Shown here in pieces: positions 9,001 through 16,069 of a stretch of 29,519 nt of DNA. Each line of letters starts with the position of its first letter. The first letter of the stretch is position 1. A program made the position numbers and the translations under genes. The notes under the pieces are model-generated. The model was not told the origin of the DNA. It made no database searches and worked only from the letters and a program-made list of their open reading frames with translations. Source of the DNA: JAWXTS01 sp044433305 (GTDB taxonomy: Bacteria > Bacteroidota > Bacteroidia > Bacteroidales > Rikenellaceae); the NCBI GenBank assembly GCA_044433305.1, contig JAWXTS010000013.1:1-29519 (forward strand), written 5' to 3'.

Positions 9001-10230
9001 CACTTCTTGCCTTATGGTGCTAAGCTCTTTGTAGAGAATGGCCAGATGGTAGCCAAAGATGATTTGGTCTGCGAGTGGGACCCATACAACGCCGTTATTA
9101 TTTCGGAGATGGAGGGTAAGATTGAGTTTGATAACGTTATCGAGAATGTTACTTACCGTGATGAGTTTGATGAGCAAACTGGTTTCCGTGAGAAAATCAT
9201 TATCGAGTCACGTGACAAGACCAAGAACCCTGTCATTAAGATTATCGACAAGAGTGGTGTTGAGCAGAAACAATACAACTTGCCAGTTGGCGCACATATC
9301 GTAGTTAAGGAGAAAGCAGCTGTTAAGGCGGGCGAGATTCTTATCAAGATTCCACGTGCACTAGGTAAGGTTGGTGATATCACCGGTGGTCTTCCACGTG
9401 TGACAGAGTTGTTCGAGGCTCGTAACCCATCTAACCCAGCTGTTGTATCGGAGATCGATGGTGAAATCACATTTGGCAAAATCAAACGTGGTAACCGTGA
9501 GATCGTTGTTACTTCTCGTAATGGAGATGCAAAACGCTATCTAGTACCACTTTCACGTCAGATTCTTGTACAAGAGAATGACTATGTACGTGCTGGTATG
9601 CCGCTTTCAGACGGAGCTATCACTCCAAGCGACATCCTATCTATCCAAGGACCAACTAAGGTTCAGGAGTACATCGTGAATGAGGTTCAAGAGGTTTACC
9701 GTATGCAGGGTGTGAAAATCAATGACAAGCACTTCGAGGTTATTGTACGTCAGATGATGAACAAAGTACAGATTGTAGACTCTGGAGACACTCGTTTCCT
9801 TGAGGAGCAAGTAGTTGATAAGTTCGAGTTTATGAAGGTTAATGATGAACTTTATGACAAATGTGTTGTTACAGACGCAGGTGACTCAGAGACTTTGAAA
9901 GCTGGTATGCTAATCACTGTACGTCGTCTACGTGATGAGAACTCTATACTTAAACGTAAAGACCTTAAACTTGCACAGGTTCGTGATGTTGTTTCGGCAA
10001 CGTCATCTCAGATACTTCAGGGTATTACTCGTGCGGCACTTCAGACAAATAGCTTTATGTCGGCAGCGTCGTTCCAGGAGACTACCAAGGTTCTTAATGA
10101 GGCCGCTATCAGCGGTAAGGTTGACCACCTTGAGAAGTTGAAAGAGAATGTTATCTGTGGACACCTTATCCCAGCGGGTACAGGACTTCGCGATTATGAC
10201 TCTCTAGTAGTTAGCTCGGTAAACGAATAA
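6001..10230 (+). CDS. rpoC: DNA-directed RNA polymerase subunit beta'
   Basis: This 1409-residue subunit completes the polymerase active site. The N-terminal zinc site is C66, C68, C81 and C84. The catalytic NADFDGDQMA motif starts at residue 471 and gives Mg-binding D473, D475 and D477. The second zinc site is C816, C891, C898 and C901. The C-terminal part holds the usual beta' segments, including GEPGTQLTLRTFHVGG and TGGLPRVTELFEAR. There is no frameshift. It ends 19 bases before a strong terminator. From memory, Bacteroides species continue from rpoC into a small DUF3467 gene and rpsL-rpsG-fusA; here transcription stops and a reverse-strand glycosyltransferase follows. Confidence 0.99.
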   Translation: MSLKKDNKAAVSFSKISVGLASPEEIRDNSSGEVLKPETINYRTYKPERDGLFCERIFGPVKDYECHCGKYKRIRYKGIVCDRCGVEVTEKKVRRERMGHISLVVPVAHIWYFKSLPSKIGYVLGIPSKKLEAIVYYERYVVIQAGAAASLEEGCKELDLLSEKEYFDILDQLPNNSQLENSDPNKFIAQMGAEALDTMLQKVDLDELSYSLRHKASTETSQQRKTEALKRLNVVEMFRDSREINKPEWMIMKVIPVIPPELRPLVPLDGGRFATSDLNDLYRRVIIRNNRLKRLIEIKAPDVILRNEKRMLQEAVDSLFDNSRKSNAVKTESNRPLKSLSDSLKGKQGRFRQNLLGKRVDYSARSVIVVGPELKMHECGIPKGMAAELYKPFVIRKLIERGIVKTVKSAKKIIDRKDPVVWDILENVLKGHPVLLNRAPTLHRLGIQAFQPKLIEGKALQLHPLACTAFNADFDGDQMAVHLPLGNAAILEAQVLMLGSHNILNPSNGAPITVPSQDMVLGLYYITKPRENTKGHGLKFYGAEEAIIAYNEGRAGLHAMVKVKVDTIDENDNPIVDVVETTIGRILFNQVVPKEVGYINELLTKRSLRDIIGLVMKKAGADKAAKFLDDIKQLGYTMAFKGGLSFNLDAVLIPDEKQVLIKEGYERVDAVMDNYNMGLITNNERYNQIIDIWTNINAKLTSTLLKHLVEDDQGFNPVYMMLHSGARGSNDQIRQLSGMRGLMAKPQKSGSEGGQVIENPILSNFKEGLSVLEYFISTHGARKGLADTALKTADAGYLTRRLVDVAQDVIINEHDCGTLRGLTATAIKRNESVVQTLYERILGRTSLQDVVNQFTGEVYVRAGEEITEEIARKIEDSKVISSVEIRSVLTCESGKGVCAKCYGRNLATGRPVQKGEVVGVIAAQSIGEPGTQLTLRTFHVGGVAGGIATDNKIVSKYDGRIEIEELRVIKAAKGETGDTVVSRLAELRIVDPTTEIVHYNHFLPYGAKLFVENGQMVAKDDLVCEWDPYNAVIISEMEGKIEFDNVIENVTYRDEFDEQTGFREKIIIESRDKTKNPVIKIIDKSGVEQKQYNLPVGAHIVVKEKAAVKAGEILIKIPRALGKVGDITGGLPRVTELFEARNPSNPAVVSEIDGEITFGKIKRGNREIVVTSRNGDAKRYLVPLSRQILVQENDYVRAGMPLSDGAITPSDILSIQGPTKVQEYIVNEVQEVYRMQGVKINDKHFEVIVRQMMNKVQIVDSGDTRFLEEQVVDKFEFMKVNDELYDKCVVTDAGDSETLKAGMLITVRRLRDENSILKRKDLKLAQVRDVVSATSSQILQGITRAALQTNSFMSAASFQETTKVLNEAAISGKVDHLEKLKENVICGHLIPAGTGLRDYDSLVVSSVNE

Positions 10231-10249
10231 GCTAAGTACTTACACCATA

Positions 10250-10290
10250 AAATAAAGGCAAGCTCTTTCTGAGCTTGCCTTTATTTATTT
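10250..10290 (+). terminator. Intrinsic terminator after rpoC
   Basis: A perfect 16-bp inverted repeat (10250-10265 with 10271-10286) closes on a TTTCT loop. The 3' arm is T-rich and is followed by ATTTT. The 5' arm is A-rich, so the structure could also stop transcription arriving from the glycosyltransferase on the minus strand. Confidence 0.92.
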
Positions 10291-10306
10291 TAGGCACTTG
10301 CGGCTT
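10279..10306. repeat. 28-bp imperfect direct repeat, copy 1
   Basis: This segment begins in the 3' arm of the rpoC terminator and ends with GGCACTTGCGGCTT. It matches 10373-10400 at 26 of 28 positions (differences at repeat positions 11 and 21). The starts are 94 bases apart. A local duplication is the simplest explanation. Confidence 0.85.
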
Positions 10307-10372
10307 AAATAGTATGTGAGGACAGAACTCTAAATCTAGTAAGGCAGCAGATGAGTGCTTATTAGTCATCCT

Positions 10373-10400
10373 CTTTATTTATATTAGGCACTTACGGCTT
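10373..10400. repeat. 28-bp imperfect direct repeat, copy 2 (overlaps glycosyltransferase 3' end)
   Basis: This copy ends with GGCACTTACGGCTT and matches copy 1 at 26 of 28 positions. It covers the stop codon and about the last six to seven codons of the minus-strand glycosyltransferase, so the last residues of that protein (SRKCLI) are written in repeat sequence. Confidence 0.85.
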
Positions 10401-11284
10401 GCTTGTCGTGTAGAACGAATTTGAGATAGGGCATTAGAGAAATTGCGTAGTCCAAAGCGTGCGTTCTCGCGTCTGGGGCGAAGGCCGAAAGCTGCATTAA
10501 AGAGTATCTTCAGCAGTGGTATGAGGGTGCGAAAGAATATCGATACCATGGAGTGGTTTATGTTGCAGTACTCAACAAGCAGGTAGCTGCGAAACCAGCG
10601 ACAGGTGTTGTCGTTCGAATCGAGCACTTTTGCGCGGTCGTGCACCGCAAAGGCCGAGGGTGCGACTATTGTTTTTAGCTTATGATATATCACGCGCTGG
10701 GAGTAGTTGTTGTCTTCGCCATAGTGGAAGAATATCGGGGCAAAACCACCTACTGTATCCAGTGTTTTTCGAGGAAGCAGCCATGCCGCGGCATTGACAA
10801 AATCAACCTCTAGATATGGCCTCGTTTTGTTTGGATGGGCAAGATATTCGCTACGGGAGAGAATCTTAGTGCCGCAGTTACGGGTGTAATACTCGAAGCT
10901 CCTATCGAGCGACTCCTCGCTAGCATCTATATGCACGGGGCTGATGATTCCTGCCTTAGGGTTAGATTCCCCTGCTTCAATAAGTCGAGACACTGTGTCG
11001 GGAAAAATCCAAGCATCTTGGTTGAGCAGCAGAACATAGTCTGCTCCAGCGGCAAGAGCGACCTTAATGGCCATATTATTACCACAACCAAAGCCTGCGT
11101 TAAAGTCGTTCTTTATAAGCTGCACCTCAGGGTAGTCCTTGCTCAATCTGTCCAGTGTGCTGTCACTAGAAAGGTTGTCCACCACAATAGTATGCAGGGG
11201 TATATCAGAGCCTTGCAGCGAGGCAAAGCACCTGTCGAGCCACTGCTCGCCGTTGTATGTTACGATAATAGCAAAGACTTTCAT
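10379..11284 (-). CDS. GT2-family glycosyltransferase (rhamnosyltransferase-like)
   Basis: This 301-residue protein is a GT-A fold family 2 glycosyltransferase, probably acting in the cytoplasm on a lipid-linked or surface glycan. The start MKVFAIIVTYNG is the classic GT2 opening. It is followed by VVDNLSSD (D36, N37), the DXD-like NQDAW (D90), and HYGED at 188-191, the likely catalytic acid region. The overall form resembles rhamnosyltransferase-type GT2 enzymes, but the sugar cannot be told. The first ATG is at 11284; an in-frame TTG nine bases upstream is less likely because a -7 element overlaps it. The gene stands alone between rpoC (convergent) and ffh (divergent), away from any glycan cluster. 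Codon use is less biased than in its neighbours. The 3' end runs into a duplicated 28-bp repeat. Confidence 0.85.
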   Translation of the reverse strand: MKVFAIIVTYNGEQWLDRCFASLQGSDIPLHTIVVDNLSSDSTLDRLSKDYPEVQLIKNDFNAGFGCGNNMAIKVALAAGADYVLLLNQDAWIFPDTVSRLIEAGESNPKAGIISPVHIDASEESLDRSFEYYTRNCGTKILSRSEYLAHPNKTRPYLEVDFVNAAAWLLPRKTLDTVGGFAPIFFHYGEDNNYSQRVIYHKLKTIVAPSAFAVHDRAKVLDSNDNTCRWFRSYLLVEYCNINHSMVSIFFRTLIPLLKILFNAAFGLRPRRENARFGLRNFSNALSQIRSTRQASRKCLI

Positions 11285-11290
11285 AGCAGA

Positions 11291-11298
11291 CAAATATA
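11291..11298 (-). promoter_or_regulatory. Putative -7 element of the glycosyltransferase
   Basis: On the minus strand this reads TATATTTG, a full match to TAnnTTTG. It ends only six bases before the chosen ATG, so the transcript would have almost no leader. No TTTG box is visible at the usual 19-21 base spacing. Confidence 0.45.
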
Positions 11299-11358
11299 CA
11301 CAAAAACCAAAGACTTTGTGTTAAAGTGCCCAAATAATATAGAAGAGAGAACAGAGAT

Positions 11359-11389
11359 TTTGTTTTTCGGCGTAAATCTGTTAAATTTG
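11359..11389 (+). promoter_or_regulatory. ffh-folD promoter (TTTG-N19-TAAATTTG)
   Basis: TTTG at 11359-11362 and TAAATTTG at 11382-11389 are separated by 19 bases, an exact fit to the Bacteroidota -33/-7 promoter consensus. Transcription should start near 11394, about 18 bases before the ffh ATG. This is the best-formed promoter in the window. Confidence 0.8.
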
Positions 11390-11411
11390 CGGTTAACAAA
11401 GCTAAGCATGT

Positions 11412-12746
11412 ATGTTTGAGAATTTAACAGATAAACTTGAAAGGTCATTCAAGATATTAAAAGGCGAGGGTCGCATCACAGAAATCAATGTTGCTGAAAC
11501 CCTTAAAGAAATACGTCGCTCACTTATCGATGCCGATGTCAACTATAAAGTTGCTAAGAGCTTCACCGATGAGATTAAGGTCAAGGCCCTAGGTCAGAAC
11601 GTCCTTACGGCCGTGAAACCAGGTCAGTTGCTTACCAAAATTGTTCGCGACGAGTTGGCGGTTCTTATGGGAGGCACAGCCACAGATATAAACCTAGATG
11701 GTAACCCCGCGATAATTCTTATTGCAGGTCTTCAGGGTTCTGGTAAAACTACCTTCAGTGGTAAGTTGGCCAACTTTATTAAGAGCAAAAAGGGTCGTGG
11801 AGTATTGTTGGTTGCAGGTGACGTTTATCGTCCAGCGGCCATAGAGCAGTTGAAGGTTGTAGGTTCGCAGATTGGCGTGGAGGTTTATACCGAAGAGGGC
11901 AATATGAATCCTATCGCTATCGCTCAGTCGGCCATAACATATGCTAAGAGCAAATCACTTAATACAGTAATCATAGATACGGCGGGTCGTTTGGCTATTG
12001 ATCAGGCGATGATGGAGGAGATAGAAGGTATCAAGGCGGCAGTGAAGCCATCAGAGATACTTTTTGTCGTTGACTCTATGACGGGTCAAGATGCTGTCAA
12101 CACGGCCAAGGAGTTCAACAAACGTTTGGACTTTGATGGTGTGGTGCTTACCAAATTGGACGGTGACACACGTGGTGGTGCAGCCATTTCTATACGCTCG
12201 GTTGTTGACAAGCCGCTTAAGTTTGTTAGTGCAGGCGAGAAACCAGATTCGCTTCAGGTGTTCCACCCAGAGCGTATGGCAGACCGTATCCTAGGCATGG
12301 GTGATATCGTGTCGCTTGTTGAGCGTGCTCAAGAGCAGTATGATGAGGATGAGGCTCGTAGATTAAAGAAGAAACTTGTTAAGAACGAGTTTGACTTCAA
12401 CGACTTCTTGGGTCAGATACAGCAAATCAAAAAGATGGGTAACATCAAGGATCTTGCCTCTATGATACCAGGTATGGGCAAGGCACTAAAGGATGTGGAT
12501 ATGGACAATAGTGTGTTCACTCAGACCGAAGCCATCATACAGTCTATGACTCCTTATGAGCGTCAGAATCCTAATGCTATCAACCCTTCGCGCAAGAAAC
12601 GTATAGCGCAGGGTAGTGGTGTCACTATACCTGAGGTTAACAAGTTGCTCAAACAATTCGGCGATATGCGCACTATGATGAAAGGCGTGGCTGGTGGAGC
12701 ATTCCAAAAACGCATGGGAGCCATGGGTCGCATGCCTCGTAAATAA
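11412..12746 (+). CDS. ffh: Signal recognition particle protein Ffh
   Basis: Ffh is the SRP54 GTPase that binds signal sequences and 4.5S RNA and delivers ribosomes to FtsY at the membrane. Its 444 residues fit the family. The order is a helical N domain, then the G domain with GLQGSGKTT at 106-114, DTAGR at 189-193 and TKLDGDTRGG from 247, then the methionine-rich M domain (MIPGMGK, the RNA-contact region SRKKRIAQGSG, and a Met-rich tail ending GAMGRMPRK). The ATG at 11412 is the only possible start, because TAA lies in frame three codons upstream. A competing out-of-frame ATG at 11408 overlaps it. folD follows after 30 bases in the same operon. Confidence 0.98.
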   Translation: MFENLTDKLERSFKILKGEGRITEINVAETLKEIRRSLIDADVNYKVAKSFTDEIKVKALGQNVLTAVKPGQLLTKIVRDELAVLMGGTATDINLDGNPAIILIAGLQGSGKTTFSGKLANFIKSKKGRGVLLVAGDVYRPAAIEQLKVVGSQIGVEVYTEEGNMNPIAIAQSAITYAKSKSLNTVIIDTAGRLAIDQAMMEEIEGIKAAVKPSEILFVVDSMTGQDAVNTAKEFNKRLDFDGVVLTKLDGDTRGGAAISIRSVVDKPLKFVSAGEKPDSLQVFHPERMADRILGMGDIVSLVERAQEQYDEDEARRLKKKLVKNEFDFNDFLGQIQQIKKMGNIKDLASMIPGMGKALKDVDMDNSVFTQTEAIIQSMTPYERQNPNAINPSRKKRIAQGSGVTIPEVNKLLKQFGDMRTMMKGVAGGAFQKRMGAMGRMPRK

Positions 12747-12776
12747 ACCAAAAACAATAATTTAAAACATAAATCA

Positions 12777-13646
12777 ATGACTATAATAGACGGAAAAGAA
12801 GTAGCTGCAAAGCTACGCAAGGAAATTGCGGCAGAGGTTAGCGCAATGGTCGAGGCCGGAAATCGTCCACCACATCTAGTAGCAATACTTGTAGGTGAAG
12901 ATGGAGCTAGCCAAACTTATGTTGGACACAAGGAGAAATGCTGCAATGAGGTTGGATTCCGTTCTACTGTTATGCGCATGCCTGAGAGCACTTCAGAGCA
13001 AGAGCTTTTGAAAGTTATTGATGAACTAAATAATGACAACGATGTTGACGGCTTTATTGTTCAGTTGCCATTGCCAAAACATATCTGCGAGCAGAACGTT
13101 ATTGAGGCCATAGACCCAAGCAAGGACGTGGATGGTTTCCACCCTGAGAATACGGGACGTATGGTTTCTGGTCTTTCATGTTATGTGCCTGCAACGCCAG
13201 ACGGAATACTAGAGCTTCTTAAGCACTACAATATCGAGACTAGCGGCAAACACTGCGTGGTTCTAGGTCGTAGCAATATCGTGGGTCGCCCAATGGCAAA
13301 CCTACTATCTCAGAAAGGTTGGGATGCCACAGTAACAATCTGTCATAGCCGCACTAAGAACCTTAAGGATGTTGTTGCTTCGGCAGACATCATCATAGCA
13401 GCCATAGGTATTGCAGAGTTTGTTACGGCAGATATGGTTAAGGATGGCGCGGTTATCATAGACGTTGGTATCACTCGTGTTAAGAGCGACAAGACTAAGA
13501 ATGGTTGGAAGTTGCTTGGAGACGTAAAATTTGACGAGGTGGCACCTAAGTGTAGCTATATAACACCTGTTCCGGGTGGTGTAGGTCCAATGACTATCAT
13601 CTCGCTAATGAAGAATACTCTCAAAGCAGGCCGCGGACTAGAGTAG
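12777..13646 (+). CDS. folD: Bifunctional methylenetetrahydrofolate dehydrogenase/cyclohydrolase
   Basis: FolD interconverts 5,10-methylene-, 5,10-methenyl- and 10-formyl-tetrahydrofolate in the cytosol, supplying one-carbon units. The 289-residue length is typical. The catalytic Y48 and K52 lie in SQTYVGHKEK. QLPLPKHI starts at 96 and the substrate-site aspartate is in KDVDGF (D119). The cofactor loop is GRSNIVGRP at 164-172, and PVPGGVGPMT at 264-273 is the C-terminal signature. It follows ffh after a spacer with no G on the coding strand, in what looks like one transcript ending at the 13658-13703 terminator. The stop is TAG. Confidence 0.97.
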   Translation: MTIIDGKEVAAKLRKEIAAEVSAMVEAGNRPPHLVAILVGEDGASQTYVGHKEKCCNEVGFRSTVMRMPESTSEQELLKVIDELNNDNDVDGFIVQLPLPKHICEQNVIEAIDPSKDVDGFHPENTGRMVSGLSCYVPATPDGILELLKHYNIETSGKHCVVLGRSNIVGRPMANLLSQKGWDATVTICHSRTKNLKDVVASADIIIAAIGIAEFVTADMVKDGAVIIDVGITRVKSDKTKNGWKLLGDVKFDEVAPKCSYITPVPGGVGPMTIISLMKNTLKAGRGLE

Positions 13647-13657
13647 GGCCTTACTAA

Positions 13658-13703
13658 AAAAAATAGAAGGGAATGACTTGTTGGTCATTCCCTTCTATTT
13701 TTT
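13658..13703. terminator. Two-way terminator between folD and mnmA
   Basis: A perfect 20-bp stem (13658-13677 with 13684-13703) has a TTGTTG loop, an A-run at the 5' side and a T-run at the 3' side, so it works in both directions. The mnmA stop codon (13702-13704 on the minus strand) lies in the outer arm, so the gene and its terminator overlap. Confidence 0.93.
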
Positions 13704-14931
13704 AGTATTGTATCACTCCGCTGCCGATAAGCTCGTCCCCATTCATGTCATACCACGAGGCGAACTGTCCTGGGGTGATGCCGCGCTGTGGCTCATCGAA
13801 AATAATGTAGGCTCCCTTTTCTCTTATATATAGGGTGCCCTGTTGAAGAGGTTGGCGGTAGCGTATTCTGAATTGCAGGCGCATGCTTTCTCCTACTTTC
13901 AAAGAGTGGTCCTGGCTAACCCAATGTAGCTCGTGTTGGTTGATATGTAGGCAGCTGTGGTAGAGTCCATGATGTCTGTCGCTCTCGCCCACATATATGG
14001 TGTTGGTCTCTACATCTGTGGCGATGATAAATAGTGGCTCTTTATGTCCGCCGATGTTAAGCCCTTTGCGCTGACCTATGGTGAAGTAATGGGCACCACG
14101 ATGCTCGCCAATAACCTTGCCCATCTTCTGGGTGTACTTAAATGGTGTCGAGAGGTTTTCTAGAAACTCACTAGAGGGAGTGTCTGTAATCTGAGTAGAC
14201 AACAAATCATAGTCTGCATATACCTCTAGGTTGTCTGGTATCTCTACTATATTACCCTTCTTGGGTGTTAGCTTCTGTTGTAGGAAGGTTGGTAAATCAA
14301 CTTTGCCCACAAAGCATATTCCTTGAGAGTCTTTGCGGGTTGCTGTTGCAAGCTTCTGAGCTGCGGCAATCTCGCGCACTTCGCTCTTTTGTAGCTCGCC
14401 TATTGGGAACAAAGCCCTAGAAAGCATCTTCTGATTTAGCTGACATAGGAAGTAGCTCTGGTCCTTATTTTTGTCTAGTCCTGAGAGTAGCCTGTAATAG
14501 TTCTTGCCGTCTACTTCTTCTACCGAGCGGCGGCAATAGTGTCCCGTAGCCACATAGTCTGCACCCAGCTCTATGGCTGCATCAAGAAAGGCGTCGAACT
14601 TAATCTCGCGATTACACAGCACATCGGGGTTGGGAGTGCGGCCGTTTGCATATTCGTTGAACATATAGTCGACAACGCGCTTGCGGTATTGCTCGCTTAG
14701 GTCTATATAGTGGAAAGGAATATCTAGACGCTTGGCCACTAGCTCGGCAAATATCTGGTCGTCGTACCATGGGCAGTCGCCCTCAAGTGTGCCCGTTGTG
14801 TCGTGCCAGTTGCGCATGAAAAGGCCTATAACCTCATATCCCTGCTCGCACAGAATATGTGCAGCCACAGAGGAGTCTACTCCTCCCGAGAGGCCTATCA
14901 CAACACGTATTTTCTTATTCTCAGAACTCAT
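13702..14931 (-). CDS. mnmA: tRNA-specific 2-thiouridylase MnmA
   Basis: MnmA adds sulfur to the wobble uridine (U34) of tRNA-Lys, tRNA-Glu and tRNA-Gln. The PP-loop is GLSGGVDSS at 13-21 and binds ATP. The two catalytic cysteines are C106 in NPDVLCN and C206 in DSQGICFVG. GEHRGAHYFTIGQRKGL is the start of the central domain, and the C-terminal barrel ends with GITPGQFASWY and a short tail. At 409 residues it is longer than the roughly 360-370 of E. coli-type enzymes. The excess is mostly an insertion at about residues 232-270, between GNIVEIP and KVIGEH. The gene is divergent from the EEP-family gene and convergent with folD. Confidence 0.96.
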   Translation of the reverse strand: MSSENKKIRVVIGLSGGVDSSVAAHILCEQGYEVIGLFMRNWHDTTGTLEGDCPWYDDQIFAELVAKRLDIPFHYIDLSEQYRKRVVDYMFNEYANGRTPNPDVLCNREIKFDAFLDAAIELGADYVATGHYCRRSVEEVDGKNYYRLLSGLDKNKDQSYFLCQLNQKMLSRALFPIGELQKSEVREIAAAQKLATATRKDSQGICFVGKVDLPTFLQQKLTPKKGNIVEIPDNLEVYADYDLLSTQITDTPSSEFLENLSTPFKYTQKMGKVIGEHRGAHYFTIGQRKGLNIGGHKEPLFIIATDVETNTIYVGESDRHHGLYHSCLHINQHELHWVSQDHSLKVGESMRLQFRIRYRQPLQQGTLYIREKGAYIIFDEPQRGITPGQFASWYDMNGDELIGSGVIQY

Positions 14932-14946
14932 AACAATATTTTGCTA

Positions 14947-14954
14947 CAAAAATA
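14947..14954 (-). promoter_or_regulatory. Putative -7 element of mnmA
   Basis: On the minus strand this reads TATTTTTG, matching TAnnTTTG, and would give a leader of roughly a dozen bases. No clear -33 TTTG is present at 19-21 bases; the nearest resemblance is weak. Confidence 0.4.
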
Positions 14955-14975
14955 CAACAAAATAGCATGCCGTTA

Positions 14976-15005
14976 ATTGTTTGGAGCATAAAAATATTAA
15001 ATTTG
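14976..15005 (+). promoter_or_regulatory. Putative promoter of the EEP-family gene
   Basis: TAAATTTG at 14998-15005 matches the -7 consensus. ATTG at 14976-14979 lies 18 bases upstream and may serve as the -33 box; TTTGG at 14980-14984 is closer than usual. The leader would be about 34 bases. Confidence 0.5.
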
Positions 15006-15043
15006 TTTGTGTAGGGGTTCCATAATCGATAAATGAAGATTCT

Positions 15044-15991
15044 ATGTCACAGAAGACGAAAAATACTGCTAGGCTGGTTTGTGTGATGCTCCTCATTATT
15101 TTTAGGGCTGAGGGTAGCCTAGCACAAGTACAAAAAGCTCAATCTATTAAGGCCGCATTCTATAATGTTGAGAATATGTTCGACACTATAAACGACCCAT
15201 TTATACTTGATAGTGAGTTTACTCCTTGGGGTCGTATGCACTGGGATGGTGTGCGTTATAGGGCAAAGGTTGAGGGTGTTGCGCGTGTGGTCAGCGAGAT
15301 GGAGGCCGACATAGTGGCCTTGGCTGAGGTGGAGAACGAGAATGTAGTAAAGGACCTTGTCGCTACCATTGAGGATGTTGATTATGCCTATGTGCACTAC
15401 AACTCATCGGATAGGCGAGGTATAGATATTGCCATACTCTATCGCCCCGAGAGATTCTTTATAGACAGCATGCAAGTATTTAAGATTCAGACTCACCGCA
15501 GAGAAATAATAACGCTCTTTGGCGAGGTTAGTGGTCAGAAGGTTATATTCTCGGCATGTCATCTGCCGTCTTTGCTTACCGACGAGCGTACCAGAACCAT
15601 AGTCTCTCAGCAGGCAGCCATTTATTTCGACTGGCTAGCAAGTGTTGACTCTAGTGCCTATTGCATCATAGCTGGAGACTTCAATGCTACACCAAGCTCG
15701 TCACAGATGCAGGCTATATTAGATGGAGAGACCAGCATGAATCTTATAAACGCCATGGCCGAACTAGACAAGCAATATACCTATGCCTTTGGGAGCAAAC
15801 GATTGAACTTCGATTACTTTCTTGTTGGGGCGAATCTCGAAAATAAATTCACCACTAACCTGTTTGTTGCCAGCTATTTATTTGACAATGAGCTGGGCAA
15901 GTCTATGGTCGTAAAACCCACATATCACAGTGGTTCTTATGTTGGAGGCATAAGCGACCACCTGCCAATAATAATAGAGATTAATAATTAG
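15044..15991 (+). CDS. Exported endonuclease/exonuclease/phosphatase-family protein
   Basis: This 315-residue protein has a signal peptide (hydrophobic about residues 11-20, likely cut after SLA before Q28) and is therefore probably periplasmic or secreted. The rest is an endonuclease/exonuclease/phosphatase fold, a Mg-dependent phosphodiesterase superfamily that includes DNase I and sphingomyelinase relatives. Visible motifs are FYNVEN (N41), AEVEN (E95), CHLP (H173), GDFN at 211-214 (D212, N214) and SDHLP with D305 and H306. All the usual metal and catalytic positions appear intact. The substrate cannot be told: nucleic acid, phospholipid or phosphorylated sugar are all possible. It is followed after 78 bases by a small beta-barrel gene, and the two may be co-transcribed. 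Confidence 0.85.
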   Translation: MSQKTKNTARLVCVMLLIIFRAEGSLAQVQKAQSIKAAFYNVENMFDTINDPFILDSEFTPWGRMHWDGVRYRAKVEGVARVVSEMEADIVALAEVENENVVKDLVATIEDVDYAYVHYNSSDRRGIDIAILYRPERFFIDSMQVFKIQTHRREIITLFGEVSGQKVIFSACHLPSLLTDERTRTIVSQQAAIYFDWLASVDSSAYCIIAGDFNATPSSSQMQAILDGETSMNLINAMAELDKQYTYAFGSKRLNFDYFLVGANLENKFTTNLFVASYLFDNELGKSMVVKPTYHSGSYVGGISDHLPIIIEINN

Positions 15992-16069
15992 CATAGCAAA
16001 TATACGGCACGAAATATGATTAAAAGCGTATGATAGCAAAATTTATATACCCTTTTAATACGTATTGTT

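Noticed and set aside
11285..11293. Upstream TTG start giving the glycosyltransferase an extra three residues
   Set aside because: The codon is TTG, lies within the -7 element, and the GT2 family normally opens at MKVFAIIVTYNG.
10835..11419. 194-residue plus-strand reading frame opposite the glycosyltransferase
   Set aside because: It is antisense to a well-supported gene, has no recognisable domain, and runs through the ffh promoter.
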